Part shown: one piece after another, positions 32,051 to 43,714 of the stretch | Layout of the letters: each line of letters opens with the position of its first letter | Position numbering within the stretch: position 1 is the stretch's first letter | NCBI GenBank assembly: GCA_963585895.1 | Contig: OY757917.1 | Location: forward strand, 104,968,656-105,032,655 | Reading direction: 5' to 3' | Origin: Sepioteuthis lessoniana | Lineage: Eukaryota; Mollusca; Cephalopoda; Myopsida; Loliginidae | Length of the DNA: 64,000 nt | Position numbers and translations under genes: made by a program | Notes under the pieces: model-generated | The model's input: only the letters and a program-made list of their open reading frames with translations | Told to the model about the DNA's origin: nothing | Databases searched by the model: none

Positions 32051-33194
32051 TACATCATAATAAACTCACCTATTTGGATTATATTTTTCTGCTGCTTTCA
32101 TCCTGTCGGATTATAATCCATATTTACTTTCATGGGTATTGGTATTGTGTATATGAATGTAAGTGCATGTGAGTGTGAGAATATCTGTATGAATATGTGT
32201 AAGAATAGATGGAATGTATATGTTTGTATAAACTAGGACGTTTGTGTATAAGAATTTCGTAAGGATTGATAGATACGTTTGAGCGATCGGTAGGTGTTAA
32301 TAGAAAATTGAATAAAATATATTTCTTCATGTGAATGAAAGGGTCGTTTTTTATGTCAATGTTAAACTGAAAGTTCGGCGTTAGTATGTTCAGAGGTTAA
32401 TAAGACAAGAATCTCATATGATAAGGTATTTTAGTTCTGGATAGTCCATGTAAGAAAGGTTGTCCTTTCTCCGAATGTAAGGGCACATATATTCAAGGGA
32501 GCAGTTCCAGATGGTAGTGTCAGTCTGGATGGTAAGTAGCTGTGGTCACCGGGAACGGGAGCATTTAGGTAATGCAGTTAGCACTTGACCGCCAGACATA
32601 AAGTAATAGATAACTGGTCAGTGCCTACGTCTTCGTTATTGTACATATACCGATAGTAGGGACTAATCACATAAGCTCAAAGAGCGAAGGATCAAACTCT
32701 CTGTCCTGCAACGAGACTTGCTCAGAAAATTAATGAAGACAGCATTATCATCGTATCCTTGGTCAGATATTGTTTTTTTCTTTGTGGAACTGATTCGTGA
32801 CTTTTACAGTTTCAACCAAAATCTGCGGCCGATAAATTAAACAAATAACTTTGGAGAGAGGTCATTTAAGAGGCGGGATTAGGGTGGCCTTGAGTCGATA
32901 CTGCTAAATAATTCAAAGACACTAATTTTGAACAGGGTCATCTATTGACCGTAAACGTAAGATTTATTGGTTCACAGGTTAAGCGGCATGTTAACCCTTG
33001 TTTCTTAATTTTATGCCGAGCTTAGTTTTAAAATTATGGTACACTGTACAAAAGCTTATCTTCAGAATAATCTTATGCAAATCAAAACTTCTTGTATCAT
33101 TGCAGTATCATTGTTTTAAGAATTAACATATTCATGTAGTTCAAAATAATTTTAACATTATCTCAAACGTATCTATTATAAGCGCTTCTCGTAT

Positions 33195-33265
33195 AATTGT
33201 TATCGTCGTAGGATGTAGACACAGCTACCTCATTTCCCATAGTGTTAATATCATTAAGAAAGATA
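33195..33265 (+). mobile_element. SINE-C head remnant
   Basis: 'TTGTTATCGTCGTAGGATGT' followed by a decayed middle; too short for more. Confidence 0.35.
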
Positions 33266-34154
33266 TGGATCAAACTATTAGCTCTTTAAGCTTCTTATTC
33301 TAACATTGTGTCAGTGGTTGATTACAGCTTAGTTTAAGATTTGTTTAGGATGTAGAAATAAATAAAAGAATAACCTAGTCAGCAAAACAAATGAAATTGA
33401 AACTCGACAGAGAAATGAATAAATCTATGAAATCTACGGTAGGCCTACACTCAATCAAAATAATTGAAAAATCCCAGACAGCGAAGCGGCTATGCTTTAA
33501 AGTTACGCAGATGATATGGTTAAATAAAGTCTAAGTTTTATTTTTAGGGTTAAAGGAATATGCCTCTCAACAAAAGTATCTAATACTATTTAGGATGTGA
33601 AGGAAAAGATGATTGGCTGGTGTCAAATTAGAAATGGTTATTGATGACCTCAAAGGGCATCCTTTGAACTCCCGCAGAACATCTAGTTGAATTATGTCTT
33701 TTAAGAATAAGGGGATATTCCTTGAATAAAACTTTATAATAATATTTAGGATTCAAGAAAATAGATTACTATTTACTTTAAAACTGAAATTTGTTGCGTT
33801 TGAATCAGTTAATATCAACGTCTCATACAAAACGTCTTCCCCCACCAGAAAGGAGACGAGAAACTTCTTGTTTTTCAGGAAACCGAGGGACGAATAAGAA
33901 TTGGAGAACCCTTCGTGAAAAAGGTAGGTGAAGAGTCGTGCATTTCTCTGTGTGTCACATTCGCTACCCTTCGAATATCCGTCATCTCACATAGAATTCC
34001 GAAGCGGTTATCTACCATACACTCCCCTGCGCAAAAGATACACAGTCATTTTACCCGATCACCATAATTATTTAATAGCAGTACAATTATGACTCTGGCA
34101 AATACATTCGTTTCAAACCACGTGACACAGAGATGGTTTAAAAATCATTTTAAT

Positions 34155-34515
34155 ACCGACCTTGTCTCATAGTTGAGTACGCTAAAGAATAGCAATCTCT
34201 GTAGTAGAAGAAAACGTCTGAATTAAATCCAGTCGTTGACCAAGAGAGGAATGGGCTCCGCCTTACTATTCCTGTTAAAGACACGCCATCAGTCACAAAC
34301 CTGGCTTTAGAATGTATCTCTTTTCTTTTCTTTTCTTAATAATTATTTTGTGCCATAGATGGTACCTTCACCACTACGTCCATTTTGGCTTGCAAGGGAT
34401 CTGGAAATAATGCCAAAATAGATATGGCTCCAAATTTCACGGAATTTTAGAAATGAAGTCTCACCACCTGATGCAATTTAGCGTTATTCAGAAGTTACGT
34501 TTGATTTTATATAAG
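34155..34515. repeat. Rep-K copy 2
   Basis: Partner of 29010-29370. It ends with the equivalent of 'GATATGGCTCCAAATTTCAC' and a shared trailing 'TTGATTTTA'. Confidence 0.7.
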
Positions 34516-34779
34516 TATACTAATATTAACAAATTATTTAGCTTCTTACATTTTAATAGAACATATTTTTGAATAGTCTGGGATTTTCTGTACTTTTCTT
34601 TTTAAAAAAAAAAAACATGATTCGATATCGCTAAAGAAACCCAAAACGTAACCTTAGTTGCATTAAAGCGAGGCATTTTTTCTCCGAAAACACTTTTTAT
34701 TGTTGTTATGAAATGAATAGGGCAGGTTTTAAGCGGGTCTGATATCTCAATAACTTTAGTATTATCGACTACTGCCTCG

Positions 34780-36590
34780 AGGCCATGAGAAAAATGTTAG
34801 TAAACACGAAATGAATTAGAGATAAAAAGAAGGAGAAAAAAAATGGAATGAAGGAGAAATTGTTAAGTTCAGAAATAAGAATAGAACTATTAGGAATAAT
34901 AATGGTTGGGAACGAAAAAGTTAAGAAAGAAAGAAAAATCTTGAGAAAGAAAGTTAGTTTCTCGTGAATCAGACAGAAATAAAGAAAACATGCGAAAAAC
35001 ATTGTATATGGCAAGAGAGCAAATAAAGAAATGAATTTAAAAAAAATGAAGGAGAAAAAAAGAAAACATGTATCACAATGATGAGAATGGATCACTCAAC
35101 AACAACAACAACAACAAAAAAACATATTAAAAGAATAATAAATAGAAAAAAAAACTTTTCTATGGAAAGAAAGACGAAGGAAAGAAATTAGGAAAATGTA
35201 AACGAAAGAAAGCGAAAAAGATGAAGGAAACATAAGAAGAAAAGGACGGAGAAAAGAAAAAGAAAAGATTTAGGAAAGAACGTAGAAAAATTAAGGAAAG
35301 AAGGGATAAAAAGATGAAAGAAAGAGAGGCTAAAACAAGGAAAGAAAGTATAAATTGAAAGAAAGACGAGGCGAAAAAGAAAGAAACAAAGGCGACATAG
35401 GGGAAAAAAAGTGAAAAAGAAAAAAGAAGAGAAAGGAGAAAATAAGTAGGAAGAGAAGCGAAAAAGAAGATTGATGTAAAGGAGAAAATGTGAAAGAAAA
35501 AAGAGGAAAATGAAGGAAAAAATGAAGAAAAAGATGAAGTAAAAAGAAAGAGGAGTATAAAATTAAAAGAAAAACGCATAAGAAGAAAGAATGAATAAAT
35601 AAATAATAAATAAATAAATAAATAAATAAATAAAGAAAGAAAGACAGAAAGAAAGAGAGTCATTCTCATCATAGCAACGCATAATAAAATAAATGAAAAA
35701 GAAAGAAAGACGAAAAATACTAAAATAAACATAGGTACTCTCTCTACAGTAAGAAGGAAAAAAAAAGAGATATCCAACTAAATCATGTAATGAAGAGAAA
35801 AAAATGAAACATTTTCCATCGACAAAAAAAATGTTGATTAAGAAAAATGGAAGGAAATGAAGAAGAAGGCGACATAGAATAAGAAAAGAAAAGAAAAGAA
35901 AAGAAAAGCCCTCATAACGGGTGGAAAAGGAACGGGTACAGATTGAATGATAAAAGAAAATCCGAAGAGAAATATAAAAGACCACTAAGTAATATTATCA
36001 CGGTAGTTATGGAGATAAACACACCATAAAGATGACATATACAAATGACGACCCGAAGTTCATTCATAAAAAGGAAATAGCAAAAACAACAAGAAAAAAG
36101 ACTGAATGAAAGCATAAAAGCAAACGCAACCGAATGAAAAATTTAAAAAAATTAATAGAATGAAAAAAGAAAAAAGAAATCAAATGCAAAAATCAGAAAA
36201 AAATCTAAATGAAAAAAAAAAAAAAAAGAAGAGAAAGAAATAGAATGAAAAAAACTTGAGTGAACAAGGGAGAAAATATAGATGGAATGAAAAAATAAGA
36301 ACATAAAATGGAATGTTGAAAAGGAATAGAAAAGATGAAAAACTCTGAATGAAAAGAAAAAAAAGAAAAAGAAAGTAATGAAATAAAAGAAAAGGAAATA
36401 TCAAATCGAACAATGAAAAATAATTTTGAATGAAATAAAGAATAAAAAATAAAATGAATAAAGAAATGAAGGAGCAACTAATGAAGAAATAAAGGTTAAA
36501 AAAGAAAGAAAATCTAGAGAATATAAAGTTTAAAAGCTTAGTACAGACAGAAAAGAAGAAAAAGAAAGAATAACAGAACCCACGAGTAAA
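34780..36590 (+). repeat. Long purine-rich (GAAA-type) tract
   Basis: About 1.8 kb in which the + strand is strongly biased to A and G, with irregular GAAAGAAAG/AAAAAGAAG blocks, an AAAT-type run (35595-35632) and an AAAAG run (35883-35908). The apparent minus-strand frames rich in Phe, Ser and Leu are consequences of composition, not genes. Confidence 0.85.
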
Positions 36591-37335
36591 CGACATAGAC
36601 TTGTTCTCTTATCTTGAAAATTCATGAAGTCTTCGGTTGTGCCACCCTAACGAGCGTCTATTGTATGGTTTTGAATTACGGCAGTCGAATCCTGGTGGCT
36701 GATGGACGAACTATGTGGTGCGAGGTGAGGAAGGGTATCTCTTCAACTTAGCTCTATTTACTACCAAGGCGATACAACACACAGCCTCAGGCTGCATGAA
36801 CGATCAGATTTTTTTGTACTCTGTTCTCAATAAGTTTAATGAAATCTACCAGATGAAAATACAGACACAATAGACGCTGGTAGCCTGACCTGACTCATGA
36901 ATCACTGAGATATACAGTCTCGTTTAACTGGCTTTCATTTAAAAATAGCGTGCATTTTCTTGCCCCTTGGCTTGTAAGAAAAAGAAAAAGAAGAAAAATG
37001 GTGAAAAGAACGAGAAAACAAGGGGACAAACAAATAAACTAACAGTGATAAAGTCCAAGTCACCATAATGCATTGTATTTGGGCCGAATGGACAGTCCAA
37101 GTCTTTGTAATATTAGTAACCATTGGAAGCCACAGTTAGAGCAAAAGCAACGAACGGACGCAGTTCTCCGATTTCACTCTCATGTCAAGGGGCTTAACTC
37201 AGTGTTTCCTGAAGCGGGCACATCAAATGCGTAAGAAGTTGCAGGTCTTCTTACGGATATCTGAAAGCGGTCAGGTTGATTTCCGGTCTGTTTCAAAGTT
37301 GCTAAGAACAATTTATTTAAACATGATTGATGATT

Positions 37336-37336
<1 letters not shown>

Positions 37337-37391
<55 letters not shown>
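37337..37391. repeat. (GT)n microsatellite
   Basis: GT repeats with two ATGT interruptions. Confidence 0.95.
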
Positions 37392-38065
37392 ATTCGTACA
37401 TTACTTTGATTTATTTATCGATTTTTTTTCACCGGAATGTAATCTTCTTTTCGTACGGGTTTTGACTGATCTGATAATATTCTATAGTCATGTGTTTCAT
37501 AATAAACATTCCAGGCATCGTCATGACATTAAAGGCCAGAAATAAATGCGATTCGAATTTACAGAAAAGCTAAACTTTATGCTCAGAATCGGTATTCAGT
37601 TTCCGAAAACTGGTAAAACAAGAAATCAAATTGTATTTTAGCATAATTCAATTGCGTTACCAGCAAATTCAAAAAATAATACTTGACGTGGTATATATAT
37701 ATATACCGAAACATTCACACATAAGAAGGATATGACACAAGGTCAATTCATAACGGGCGTGAGCTGATTTCCATTCTGTTTTTCTTTTTTTAAACTTGTT
37801 GCTTTCCATAAAAAAATGAAGATCCCAATCTGCCATTTTATTTACCGATGGCAGTAGTAATAAAAGAATGAATCCATGTCTCTCTTACTGACGACAGCGC
37901 GAATTAAAACACAAACAGGAAGAAACCGAAGGGAAAATTGCCTCAATATGTTAGAGTATTCTAAGTAAATTACTCTGATGAATATCGCACTATGATGTGT
38001 TGATTTTGATGGGTTACCGTTGTACTCATACTCTCCCGTGGACACATGTAAATAAACACGCACAG

Positions 38066-38122
<57 letters not shown>
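38066..38122. repeat. (CTAT)n microsatellite
   Basis: About fourteen tetranucleotide units, directly before a SINE-C copy. Confidence 0.95.
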
Positions 38123-38127
38123 ATCCT

Positions 38128-38385
38128 TCTGCCATGAGCTGAATGTGACATTCGGTCAGTTTTAAGCGGAGTAAAGCTGGTTTCATTTCAGAGTTTTCCT
38201 TCTCCTAGACTGGTTGCCATACTAAGGCTAAAGAACCTTATATTTATCCAATGTAAAGAGAGAAGAGATGAATTCATGACTTTCCCAAGAGAATTAGCTC
38301 GAAGACACTATCAGCTTTGTCGATGATTCGGACTGGGAGAACCGATTTCATTTACTATTATGATAACCAATACTTTAAGCGTGCC
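38128..38385 (-). mobile_element. SINE-C copy, diverged
   Basis: 'GAGTTTTCCTTCTCCTAGAC' and 'CATACTAAGGCTAAAGAACC' on + identify it. The central block is partly lost and the head end is degenerate. Confidence 0.65.
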
Positions 38386-38628
38386 TCCAAAATGTAACAG
38401 CTTTTAATGATAATGTTTCTATTAAGAAAGCAATGAAGGATTCTAATGATATTTTACAAATATCTCCGTTATTTTACGAATTTGAAAGTTTAAAAGACTT
38501 TTATTAGTCATAAACTCCCCAAAACAAACGTTGACTTCAAAATTGAACAACACATTGTTTTATTCTCTAAGTTGGTGCATGCTATGTCAACTGCTCAAAT
38601 GAGTATTGAGACACGAACATATAAACCC

Positions 38629-38671
<43 letters not shown>

Positions 38672-38675
38672 CGTT

Positions 38676-39200
38676 TACTTTCCCCTCTACATGAGCAGAA
38701 TGCGGTAAGAAATCAATTTTTAAGCGGAGTCTTTTTTGGTTTCTTTGTTTAATGGCATATCAACCTTTGTTGGTTATTTAATTCCAAAGCCATTTCACTA
38801 GAAGAAGAGTAGTGGTACTATTAAAACCACAGCTGGGAGGAGAAGGGGTTGATACCTTTCCCAAGGTATTTGGCCCGAAAGTGAACATAATGGCGAGACT
38901 GGAGTTCAAACTCGCTTACTACGATTCCACAGTCCATCGCTTTAACTCTTACACCACGAGGACACACTAAGTGGAGTTTGACTAGTTTAACTTTACAATT
39001 TCCATTCTCTTTGACCCGTTACGATACCGAGGCGAAAGAGCCCAATCTGACCTAGTATGGTTGAAGCGAGGGTAATTATATTCCTTCCTTTACCTAAAAT
39101 TTTAGCCTTATGTGAAATACAAACAGCCTCATCAAGAATTTGAACTCGGTTACGTGTGGGCATTTCCTTCAACGATATTTACTTAAAATACTCTAACATA
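38676..39200 (-). mobile_element. SINE-C copy split by an inserted SINE-B
   Basis: Outer parts are 38676-38729 ('CTCTACATGAGCAGAATGCG' to 'TTTTTAAGCGGAGTC') and 38969-39200 (from 'ACTAAGTGGAGTTTGACT' to the decayed tRNA head). The sequence TAAGCGGAGT/TAAGTGGAGT appears on both sides of the insertion, a target duplication of about 10 bp with one difference. Confidence 0.75.
38730..38968 (-). mobile_element. SINE-B copy nested in SINE-C
   Basis: Complete SINE-B: tail 'TTTAATGGCATATCAACCTT', central 'CTGGGAGGAGAAGG...CCTTTCCCAAGG', B-box region 'GAGTTCAAACTCGCTTACTA', A-box end 'CTCTTACACCACGAGGACAC' on +. Being inserted, it is younger than its host SINE-C. Confidence 0.85.
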
Positions 39201-39404
39201 TTGAGTCAATTTTCACTTCGGTTTCTTCCTGTTTGGGTTTTAATCGTGGAGGGGGTGGGTAAAAACATACTCACACACACAGACACACACACACACATAT
39301 ATATATAGGTATATATATACATAGCACCTATAATAATGATGTAATAAGATATGAACGCACTTATATTCAAGGGTTACCTTCTGCTTGATCCCCGATATGT
39401 TATA

Positions 39405-40003
39405 GATTTGGTTTCGTTTTGGTTTTATGACATATCAACCATTTCTGGTTATCTAATGCAAAGTCCATTTTTATACATATAAACAGTTCTATCTAAAACA
39501 GTACAGTTAAGCTTATTTTGATTGTTTGGATTTTATGGAATATCAACCATTGTACGTAATTTAATACCAAATCCATTTTATAAGAAAATTAGTTTTATTT
39601 CAAATAATTCAGATTAGCATACGTACTCAGTTTAATTGTCAAAATATTTCTATTTCAAGCAATTCAGTTTAGTATAAGTATAGTGTTTTTGTTCACACAC
39701 AGTTAAATGTCAAAACAGTTCTATTTCAAACAATTCCATTTAGCATAATTATACAGTTTTGTTCTATTTGGCTAAGAGATAGGACCCTATCAGGCGCTAC
39801 CACCTGAAGCAAGAGTGGACCTGGGAGCGATGGCAATGAAGGAGTATACCTCATTTTTCAAAGCTCCGGCATTATTGAAGCCTCACTATCATCTAATAGT
39901 AAGGCTTCAATAATGCTGTTTAATGTTATATCGAGGACACTTGTCAAAGGAGTCTTACCCCTCTGTAGAAAAGCAGTCGTTGTATTCTACAACCCCAGCC
40001 GAC
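39405..40003 (-). mobile_element. Rep-A copy with duplicated tail region and internal fold-back
   Basis: The tail occurs twice (39418-39470 and 39528-39580), then internal motif units and the body with 'GATAGGACCCTATCAGGCGC'. Within the body 39869-39916 is an inverted duplication. It ends at 'CCCCAGCCGACTTGGCAA'. Confidence 0.78.
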
Positions 40004-40429
40004 TTGGCAACATATGTTATTGAGTATTCTTTTATAATTGTGAGGTAACAAAAGAGCGAACACGAAAATGCTATACCACAATGAGAACCATAGCAATTTT
40101 ATTGTCACCTTGGAATTTGCATGTTTACAAAAATAATTTTTGTAGTTCATTAGAAAGAGAGCTGATGTTTAAAAATTATTGCATTTATAATAATAACAAG
40201 CAGGGATACCCGGTATTGGCTGCATACAATAACAATTTAATACCAATTATGTGCAATTATATTTTTAAACAGAAAATAATTGGAGGATGGAAAATATTTA
40301 TTCAGAGGAAATTAATAACATTAAAAACAACAACTGAATTTCATGTACATGAGCAGAATGTTCTTCAAAATTTAAAAATACGATTACGATGAGTATGTTG
40401 CGATGTGTTTCTCCATTTCAATTCAATTT

Positions 40430-41160
40430 TTCATTTTAAAAAATAGTTTACGCGAAAAAATATCGACAAGATAACATATTTTTTTAATGACTTTTTTTTA
40501 TATTAATTCAATTTTGTCACTCTTAGATAACATAAAAAAGGAGTAAAACAGTTTTTAAATATTTATTTATCAAACGTACACAAAGACTCTATTTTTTATT
40601 TGCTATATTTTCAGTTTTTTATTAAATTAACTCTATTTTTTTATTTAATATCAAAATATACAGATTACACTTTCCATTTTAATTCAATGTTTTTTTTAAG
40701 TATTTTACGCATAAAATTGTTCAAATGGATGCCAATAATTTTTTTTAAAATAAAATAGAAAAGATTTTATTTCACAGAAATATATTTGTAATTTTATAAA
40801 ATTCATTCTATGCTTTAAAAAATGTACAGATTCAGAAACCATATTGGTAATTTAATTTTTATGTATTTTTTTTTTATTTGAACGTAAAATCAGTTTAATT
40901 TCTATCTGATTCAATTTTTGCCACGGTGAATTAAAAAAAAACAAAAACTACTAAAGATAAAAAAATGATTTTGATTTTTTACGATGAAATTCATCTATAT
41001 TGCAAATAACTAACATACTGTGTTAATGCCAAATGATTTTGTGAATAAAAATAAAGAACAATGATTACAAAAAATAGCAAAAGAAATCCTTTCGACTCAC
41101 AAAAGATTAATTTTTATTCAAGAATAAACAGAATACAAACGGAGCGTAACACTTTTGTTA
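40430..41160. other. Very AT-rich stretch, nothing identified
   Basis: Runs of A and T with no open frame of note and no match to the other repeats. Confidence 0.5.
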
Positions 41161-41274
41161 CTTGTAAAATGGCTTCAAAAGTTCAAAATATCTTGATATT
41201 GCTGTGGGTGATGTGAATAATTTGGCCGGCAATGAAAAAAAAATCTGCATAATTTTCCTGAAAGTCTACTTTTG

Positions 41275-41860
41275 TTTTGCCCAGTCGGTTGGGGCGGGGC
41301 TGTAGAATACACCGACTGCACCTTTGCAGAGGGGTAAGATCCTCCCAATGAGTGTCCTGATAGGACACTAAACAGTCTAATGGTGAGGTCCAGGTAATGC
41401 TGGTGGCTTGAGGAATACGGAGCACCCCTTCATTGCCATTGCTCCCAGGTCCACTCTGGCCCGGCGTGGTACACCTGATAGGGCCCTATCTATGGGTTAA
41501 ATAGAACTAACGGTATACTTATGCTAAACTGAATATCTTAAATAGAAATGTTTTTTTGACAATTGAACCGTGCTTACATTTGAACTGCATGCTTCTGCTA
41601 AACTGAATTATTTCAAATAGAACTGTTTTTTTGTCATTGAAACTGTATTTACACTAAACTGAATTGTTTAACATAGAACTGTTCTGACATGTAACTATGT
41701 GTTAACAAAATCTGTACTTTTACTAAACTGAACTAGCTGAAGTAAAATTGCTTGACTAAACTGAAAAGCTCGAAATAGAAATGTTTTTTTACAATTAATC
41801 TGTACATACATTTAAACTGCGTGCTTATGCTAAACTGAATTGTTTGAAATTGAACTGTTT
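41275..41860 (+). mobile_element. Rep-A copy, forward orientation
   Basis: 'GCCCAGTCGGTTGGGGCGGG' start, body with 'GTCCACTCTGGCCCGGCGTG', 'ACCTGATAGGGCCCTATCTA', and motif units to about 41860. The final tail is missing; a short different sequence follows. Confidence 0.8.
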
Positions 41861-42517
41861 TTGACACTACCCACTAGGCCAATGAACCAGTTGATGACAT
41901 GTAGCTGTAAATCATTTGAATTAAAAATAGTCTCTTGAGGATATTATTGTCTACAAAAGATTACTATTCGTCACTTGAAACCATATTACTGTATGCAAAC
42001 AAAAATAATTTCTTTGAAAAATTATTGATTGAAAAATATAACTCAAGAAGACTGGGTGTCTATCGACTGGAATATTTACATAGAACTAACAAAAACAAAG
42101 ATGGCCGTTCCATTTAAAGTCCAACGATGTATTGATAACGTGACTACAAACTCCATAAATATCTGACGATTTGCCGAAATATTCATTTAATTTCTTTCTA
42201 AAAGTCTCACTACTATTATTATTCGTAGAAATTTCACTTTTTTGTATTTCTTATTTAATTTCATACGTAAATTTACAAATATTGATTCCCTATTCTAACT
42301 CTTGTTAATAATGAGTTCAACAATCCAAGGAGGGTGCTAAAATCATAGAATTTCGATAACTTACATCTGTTAATACAGTTGTTATGCCTGTGTGTATGTC
42401 TGTCTTATTGTTCCTTTGGATACCGAGACTGTCAAACGTAGAAAACTACAATTTCGTACGAAAGACCTCTTTTCAATCTATATTATTATCGAATCGTGAA
42501 ACCCTCCTAACTTTACG

Positions 42518-42520
<3 letters not shown>

Positions 42521-42586
<66 letters not shown>
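42521..42586. repeat. (TA)n microsatellite
   Basis: Pure TA of about 66 bp next to the mariner-del copy. Confidence 0.95.
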
Positions 42587-42590
<4 letters not shown>

Positions 42591-42596
42591 CATTTT

Positions 42597-43236
42597 CGAG
42601 GATCATTAAATAAGTTTCTGAACTTTTTTCGTATGGGCACTTTCACTGAGAGTACACACATGAAACTCTAGTCCCCTTCCAAGTAATCTCCTCCGTGTTT
42701 TACCGTCCCAAGTACTGGCCTATATCGACGTAATCTCTTCCTGAACTCCCTTAAAATCTCAACATAGTAACGCTAACCCTAAACCTAACCCTTTGGCCTA
42801 TCAACTCTGGTGTATTGACTTCCTTACTCCTCCCACACCACTCATCATCCCTCACAGACTCCCTGTCTTCATTGAATCTCTTATGCCTATCGAAAACTGA
42901 TGCCTGTTTCATGCAAGAGGGTCGAAAAGCAGTCTGAAGCATTCCATAGGTTTCTGTGGCATTTCTTCCAAGTTTAAAACATAATTTTATTTCATATCGT
43001 TCTTCTAAAGTATTGTCACGTCCAGATTGCATTTTTGAAATTCACCAGCTGTGACAATCAGGCTTTAGTAGGGTGTATTCCAATCGCTGTTGAAGGTGTT
43101 CATTTGAAGCTGAAATCTTAAAAATCGGTCAATCATCTCATAAGGTGTATAGCAACAACATAGTGAATTTTCAAGTGTCTACGACAATTTTAAATGCCTG
43201 AACAAAAATGTCTGGAAACTCATTGAATGCACCACG
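42597..43236 (-). mobile_element. mariner-del copy 3
   Basis: The minus-strand N-terminal half is open from 43032: 'MQSGRDNTLEERYEIKLCFK', 'RNATETYGMLQTAFRPSCMK', '[15 protein letters not shown]'. It then enters the deletion junction (42760-42795), with three CCTAA-type units on +. More of the C-terminal half is lost than in other copies. Both outer ends are recognisable ('CGAGGATCATTAAATAAG' and 'GAAACTCATTGAATGCACCA'). Confidence 0.82.
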
Positions 43237-43257
43237 TATATGTATATATATATATAT

Positions 43258-43385
43258 GATTTGCAAGTCAATAACTTGTAGTTAACTTTATCTGTAAACA
43301 AATTAGACCTGATTTGTTTGCACACAAGCAAATAGTTTCAAGTATTCCTATTGAATACTATTAACTACAAGTTATTGACTTGCAA

Positions 43386-43437
<52 letters not shown>

Positions 43438-43532
43438 TTGCAAGTCAATAACTTGTAGTTAACTTTATCTTTAAACAAATTAGACCTGATTTGTTTGCAC
43501 ACAAGCAAATAGTTTCAAGTATTCCTATTGAA
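43258..43532. repeat. 98-bp direct repeat pair plus inverted partial copy across (AT)n
   Basis: Copies at 43258-43355 and 43435-43532 differ at about one base. Between them 43361-43396 is an inverted copy of the first 30-odd bases ('GATTTGCAAGTCAATAACTT' reversed), followed by about 45 bp of AT. No coding content. Confidence 0.9.
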
Positions 43533-43714
43533 AACTGGTATTTCTATTTAATATAAATCATTTATTTCTTCACAGTTATATGGTTTCATGTTTTGTTCTA
43601 TAATATTTTTAATTCCATTTCTCAAGTAATCTTACTTTTTACGAAATATTTGTACAGAGCTGCATGGCTTGAAATCGCTAAAAACAAAAAGTAGCTAAAA
43701 ACAAAAATGGGAAG

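Larger units (their letters stand above)
31540..32105. mobile_element. Fold-back repeat with a hammerhead in each arm (Penelope-type)
   Basis: The left arm (about 31540-31672) and right arm (about 31970-32105) are reverse complements, roughly 90% alike, around a spacer of about 300 bp with no recognisable frame. The arms include 'GTGAACTATTCTGATATCC' outside and the ribozyme inside. The ribozymes are transcribed outward from the centre. Such arms fit terminal repeats of a Penelope-like element in inverted arrangement; a reverse transcriptase is not present between them. Confidence 0.7.

Noticed and set aside
34769-36596. Several minus-strand frames of 60-205 codons rich in Phe, Ser, Leu and Ile
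   Set aside because: Composition artefact of the purine-rich tract; no domain, no splice structure, and overlapping frames of equal quality.
37182-37401. Possible exon on either strand ending in a GT/CA run
   Set aside because: No convincing splice sites or domain; half of each frame is microsatellite.
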